5,729 bases of DNA from Oscillospiraceae bacterium. GTDB lineage: Bacteria; Bacillota; Clostridia; Oscillospirales; Oscillospiraceae. The notes under the pieces are model-generated. The model saw only the letters and a program-made list of their open reading frames with translations. It did no database searches and was not told the DNA's origin. The position numbers and the translations under genes were made by a program. Positions within the stretch are counted from its first letter, which is position 1, and every line of letters starts with the position of its first letter. The stretch covers positions 1 to 5,729 of the forward strand of contig JAEFAK010000123.1 of NCBI GenBank assembly GCA_016287555.1. The letters run 5' to 3'. This document shows positions 3,801 to 5,729 of the stretch, piece after piece.

Positions 3801-5729
3801 GACTTATCTCGGGGACTACACCTTCAGAACGCAGGTGGCCGGCGCGTCGATCACGCTCTCCTTTGAGCGCCATGCGGACATCTCCATCCAGAAGAAAGTC
3901 AGTGATTACGCGTACCATGCCGGTTCCTACTTTGACTGGACGTCCGGCAACACCCATTACGGCATGTCGTTCAGAAATGGCTGGGACACCGAGACCAACG
4001 AGTACAGAATCGGCGACTACGTCTTCTATCAGATCGGCGTGACGAACGCCGGTCCGGACGACGCCCCGATCGAGTATATTTATGATTATATCCCCGCCGG
4101 GATGACGTTCATCGGTCTGCTGGATGCGCAGATCGCCACCAGACTTACGTCCCTGACGCAGGCCAACTCCTACAGCACATATAACAGGACCTCGGCCTGG
4201 ACGGTATATACGGATCACCGTTCCACCAACGGAAACGGAGGAGTCTGGCCGATAACGGTCGCGACAGGAAACAAGGTCGCGCTCGCGTTCAATCATGCCA
4301 TCGACGAAGACGGGTTCACTGAGAGCAACTATCAGACTAGCGACGGCAAGATCGTCAACAACCAGAGAACCATCATGGGCTTCGTGCAGTATCAGGGCTC
4401 GTGCAGCGGGCATGACGGCGCCATAAAATTCGGCGTGTCCGAGAAGAACGGCTCGCCGCTCAAGATCGGCCCCGGCGAGGGCTTCTGGTTCGGCGTTCTC
4501 TGCCGTGTGGATTCCGCCCCGCTCACTGAAGAGGAAGAGACCGGCAGGAAGTTTTTCCATAACGTCTGCGGCGTGCAGTCGATATGGTGGGCAATTCAGG
4601 ATCAGCCCGAGACAGGAAGCGTCGAAAACAAGGAGGCTTCCGTAGATATTTATTACACGGAGGAAAACGCTTCGGAGTCGATCGCCAAGACGGCCGACGC
4701 CTACGCCATCGGTACAGGCGCTGTGACGGAGCCAGAAGGCGGCGTCACGGTCGTTTCGAATCTTGCAAGCATCCGCTACAAGATCACGATCACCAACGAG
4801 CAGTATGAAGACGGAGTCGAATTCGCAACCATTGAGTTCTGGGATCAGATCCCGGCAAACTATACGTTCAGAGACGGAACGCTAGCCTATAAGCGCACCT
4901 CCGGTAATCCGATCGCATTTACGGATTATGACTACGATCCCGAGACCAACACGATCCACGCCATCATAAGTGCGTCGAAGAACACGGATATCTACGGCCG
5001 TATCTGCACGCTAGAGTCTTTCGACATTATATACTGGGTCGATCCCACAGAGCATGCGCAGCAGACCTACCACAGCGACACGAACGTCGCGTGGCTGAGC
5101 AACAACCTGAGGGCGACGTGGAATACCTACGCGCTCGGCAGCTACGGCGTCGTGCTTTCCAAGAGCCAGACGATACGCGACGACACGTATACGACTGACG
5201 TACCTGTTCCGGTACATGAGAACGAGTTCTTCTCCTATACGCTCCGCGCCGTACCTGCATACGACACGAAGTACGACATAGCCAACATCGTCTTTACGGA
5301 CACGCTTCCCAACATCAACGACGGCAGAGGCTCCGAGTTCGGCGTCACGTTCGCCGATCCTTCGATCACCTCCGACGTTAAGGTGTTTATCAAGCCGGCG
5401 ACCGGCAACGAATTCGAGGTCACTTCGAACTACTTTACCGTCACGAAGAGCGGGTACAATCTCACCGTCACGTTCAACCCGGCGTTCGAGGCCGAGTACA
5501 GCGACACGGTCGCCACCTGCGAATACTTCGATATCCGCTTCCCCGTGAAGGCTCAGGTCCTCAGCGGCACGACCTCCTCCAACGCTTCGCCTTTCAGGGA
5601 TGACGGCACGAACAAGGTCTGGCTCAATACCTTTCATCTACCCTGTGTGCTGTTCGAGGACGGCAGCCTTGTCGTGGCGATCGTCACAGAGTCCATGGTG
5701 GTGACCGTGGAGTCTGGTTTGGAGGATGA
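826..5729 (+). CDS. Giant secreted surface protein with DUF11/isopeptide-type repeats (3' end outside window)
   Basis: The frame is open from ATG 826 to the last base: 1634 full codons and no stop. Residues 1-30 are a signal peptide: basic start (KHRTLKR), hydrophobic core, likely cut after VFA at 30. There is no lipobox. Residues 34-70 are a Lys/Glu-rich helix with hydrophobic residues at 46, 53 and 60, suggesting a short coiled coil. Residues 71-105 are an acidic Ser/Asn/Gly linker. Residues 108-697 are rich in Thr, Ser and aromatics, probably beta structure, and match no family I can name. Residues 698-1634 hold five DUF11-like units, clearest at 1062-1095 (IGDYVFYQIGVTNAGP followed by DYIPAGMTF). 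Such proteins are exported and usually wall-anchored as adhesins, stalks or fimbrial subunits. The LPXTG-type signal would lie beyond the window, so anchoring is unproven. The c-di-GMP riboswitch directly upstream supports a role in attachment or biofilm. Ligand unknown; export is confident, adhesion inferred. Confidence 0.93.
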   Translation, partial: MAKHRTLKRALSILLVLCFVMSIFTVNVFADEGEKIKKDEAASEKIELIQKELKNEEAKIKEENKEEDLKPDEEVPSEDSSNNEEENEGQQPEGGSGDGGEAIIPAPMVMLSADGDGAKTGTWSMTAQFAKDSSTPDSTWSQTGASAQAELGWTFFFEVKVINGTTSAHSKTFTLTGQNLESIAFEGLTLGTRTLWHTDETHNINYYATLTQVDDTTLTLTVEAEASPEGLVIQKNFQFPMMFKPHSNNGYISMDAADAMYENSVLEVSEMPVSSPTLSVSNTMSKSSPSGTVYQWLANKNDSDYFIFKAETTPSTNSSTSNYIPYLESATVVQTVTFCRFALTGYADGTAPLYSWGGTSGPNVPPEGAVFEWLHEDADHPEYYTGYKVTRTVTGSGTSELTMPSVTTYVRVVKDQMVDYTRKLPDGSNQYGSQRIECNSTFTGTPVHASSSVGPVSAAAAPSEFTRHATVNWTVTGVEGNNPGTISPRTNSVPGVENVTQYNIHCEATSVGNPMVFVFQGEGATDTSHKVSDAYKDYFAHEVTSVTIKQKVGDTETTLELSLADLLARDMLTYDTATGKYFLKFDSSTKQWYMPFNRENQTVDWFNGIWILDIGIKTTIKLDEHQKAYNGQTGENKRYFNSGTPYSVRFFMSSGSYSAGTTPSGTQSQYTNLKPANNVPIASAAGGVDTIYIDWIGPAAEFDLLKTGTVSGNSNGTSTIKYTVTLYNDSHEADVGYFIDYWPTSIILQSISGVAGCHVTLTFEDDTSAEYDCQTSPLNYSGSKRVKQVEVYGFTVPAATFGTDGDMTKRGSKSFVLTGVTDANTPFTVTNTAGNGGDTPGPSVPMENLTIGDNINKKVYSDPECTDEITGTDTVERGDVVYFQVRVTNKSKDTAGNWQTLPFKLRDRSQVGMTLQSATFTHTGTGAPTYTYAPGDLGTWNYIPSSPDEPLTLQYEYPQVDIPGNCTGIWTMAYQVDENCEATQLVNYAHALTYLGDYTFRTQVAGASITLSFERHADISIQKKVSDYAYHAGSYFDWTSGNTHYGMSFRNGWDTETNEYRIGDYVFYQIGVTNAGPDDAPIEYIYDYIPAGMTFIGLLDAQIATRLTSLTQANSYSTYNRTSAWTVYTDHRSTNGNGGVWPITVATGNKVALAFNHAIDEDGFTESNYQTSDGKIVNNQRTIMGFVQYQGSCSGHDGAIKFGVSEKNGSPLKIGPGEGFWFGVLCRVDSAPLTEEEETGRKFFHNVCGVQSIWWAIQDQPETGSVENKEASVDIYYTEENASESIAKTADAYAIGTGAVTEPEGGVTVVSNLASIRYKITITNEQYEDGVEFATIEFWDQIPANYTFRDGTLAYKRTSGNPIAFTDYDYDPETNTIHAIISASKNTDIYGRICTLESFDIIYWVDPTEHAQQTYHSDTNVAWLSNNLRATWNTYALGSYGVVLSKSQTIRDDTYTTDVPVPVHENEFFSYTLRAVPAYDTKYDIANIVFTDTLPNINDGRGSEFGVTFADPSITSDVKVFIKPATGNEFEVTSNYFTVTKSGYNLTVTFNPAFEAEYSDTVATCEYFDIRFPVKAQVLSGTTSSNASPFRDDGTNKVWLNTFHLPCVLFEDGSLVVAIVTESMVVTVESGLED
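2917..5729 (+). repeat. Five tandem DUF11/isopeptide-like beta-sandwich units in the protein
   Basis: Unit boundaries, estimated by eye, are residues 698-845, 846-1017, 1018-1285, 1286-1441 and 1442 to the window end. Each starts with a strand carrying a Lys (DLLKTG, NINKKV, SIQKKV, SIAKTA, VLSKSQ). Next comes a strand of the type YxVTxxN, then a hydrophobic-x-Asp segment (IDYWP, LRDRS, YDYIP, WDQIP, TDTLP), and finally an Asn near the last strand. Units 1 and 2 are separated by a Gly/Pro linker (833-845). Unit 3 is about 100 residues longer than the others. The units are divergent, with no near-identical DNA repeats, so the array is old rather than recently amplified. DUF11 and Cna-type domains are both plausible assignments, and a profile search would separate them. 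Confidence 0.65.

Noticed and set aside
2194..5637. Large minus-strand frames at 2194-3099, 3682-4560 and 5011-5637
   Set aside because: All are antisense to the in-frame DUF11-like coding sequence. They share the same biased composition and show no motif or independent support.
5721..5729. Stop codon TGA at the very end of the window
   Set aside because: It is out of frame with the gene starting at 826. The in-frame reading ends GAG GAT GA and is still open.

Overview
The window looks like chromosomal or metagenomic DNA from a moderately GC-rich member of the Bacillota, most likely a gut-type Clostridia lineage. Three things suggest this: a class I cyclic-di-GMP riboswitch of the clostridial sequence type, a Gram-positive-style signal peptide and AGGAG ribosome binding site, and interspersed hairpin repeats resembling those scattered through genomes of gut Oscillospirales-like bacteria (recalled, not searched). 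The coding region prefers codons ending in G or C. Genus and species cannot be read from the sequence.

Layout. Positions 1 to about 525 hold no gene I can support. They are GC-rich and full of inverted repeats (notably 207-250, 281-316 and 384-421), giving way to an A/T-rich stretch from about 460. A good vegetative promoter follows at 526-554 (TTGCCA, 17 bp spacer, TATAGT, extended -10 TG), with a perfect 14-bp palindrome inside its spacer. A leader of about 265 nt then carries a structured 5' part (562-697), a very clear GEMM/c-di-GMP-I riboswitch aptamer (707-797), and a short region where the Shine-Dalgarno sequence can be folded into a hairpin (791-819).

The only real gene starts at 826 and stays open to the last base of the window. 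It encodes at least 1634 residues of a giant exported surface protein: signal peptide, Lys/Glu-rich helix, acidic Gly/Ser linker, an unassigned beta-rich N-terminal region, and then five tandem DUF11/isopeptide-type beta-sandwich units. The C-terminus, where a cell-wall anchor would be expected, lies outside the window. All other long reading frames are antisense or off-frame shadows of this gene or of the upstream repeats.

Taken together, this is a c-di-GMP-controlled locus for a large surface protein, probably an adhesin or fibrous stalk. The second messenger binds the 5' UTR and is expected to change translation of the protein, linking it to the sessile/motile decision. The gene family, riboswitch class and general logic are known. 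The less ordinary features are the operator-like palindrome in the promoter, the long structured leader before the aptamer, the two-codon ORF overlapping the start codon, and the repeated Lys-Asp-Asn pattern and cysteine content of the protein.
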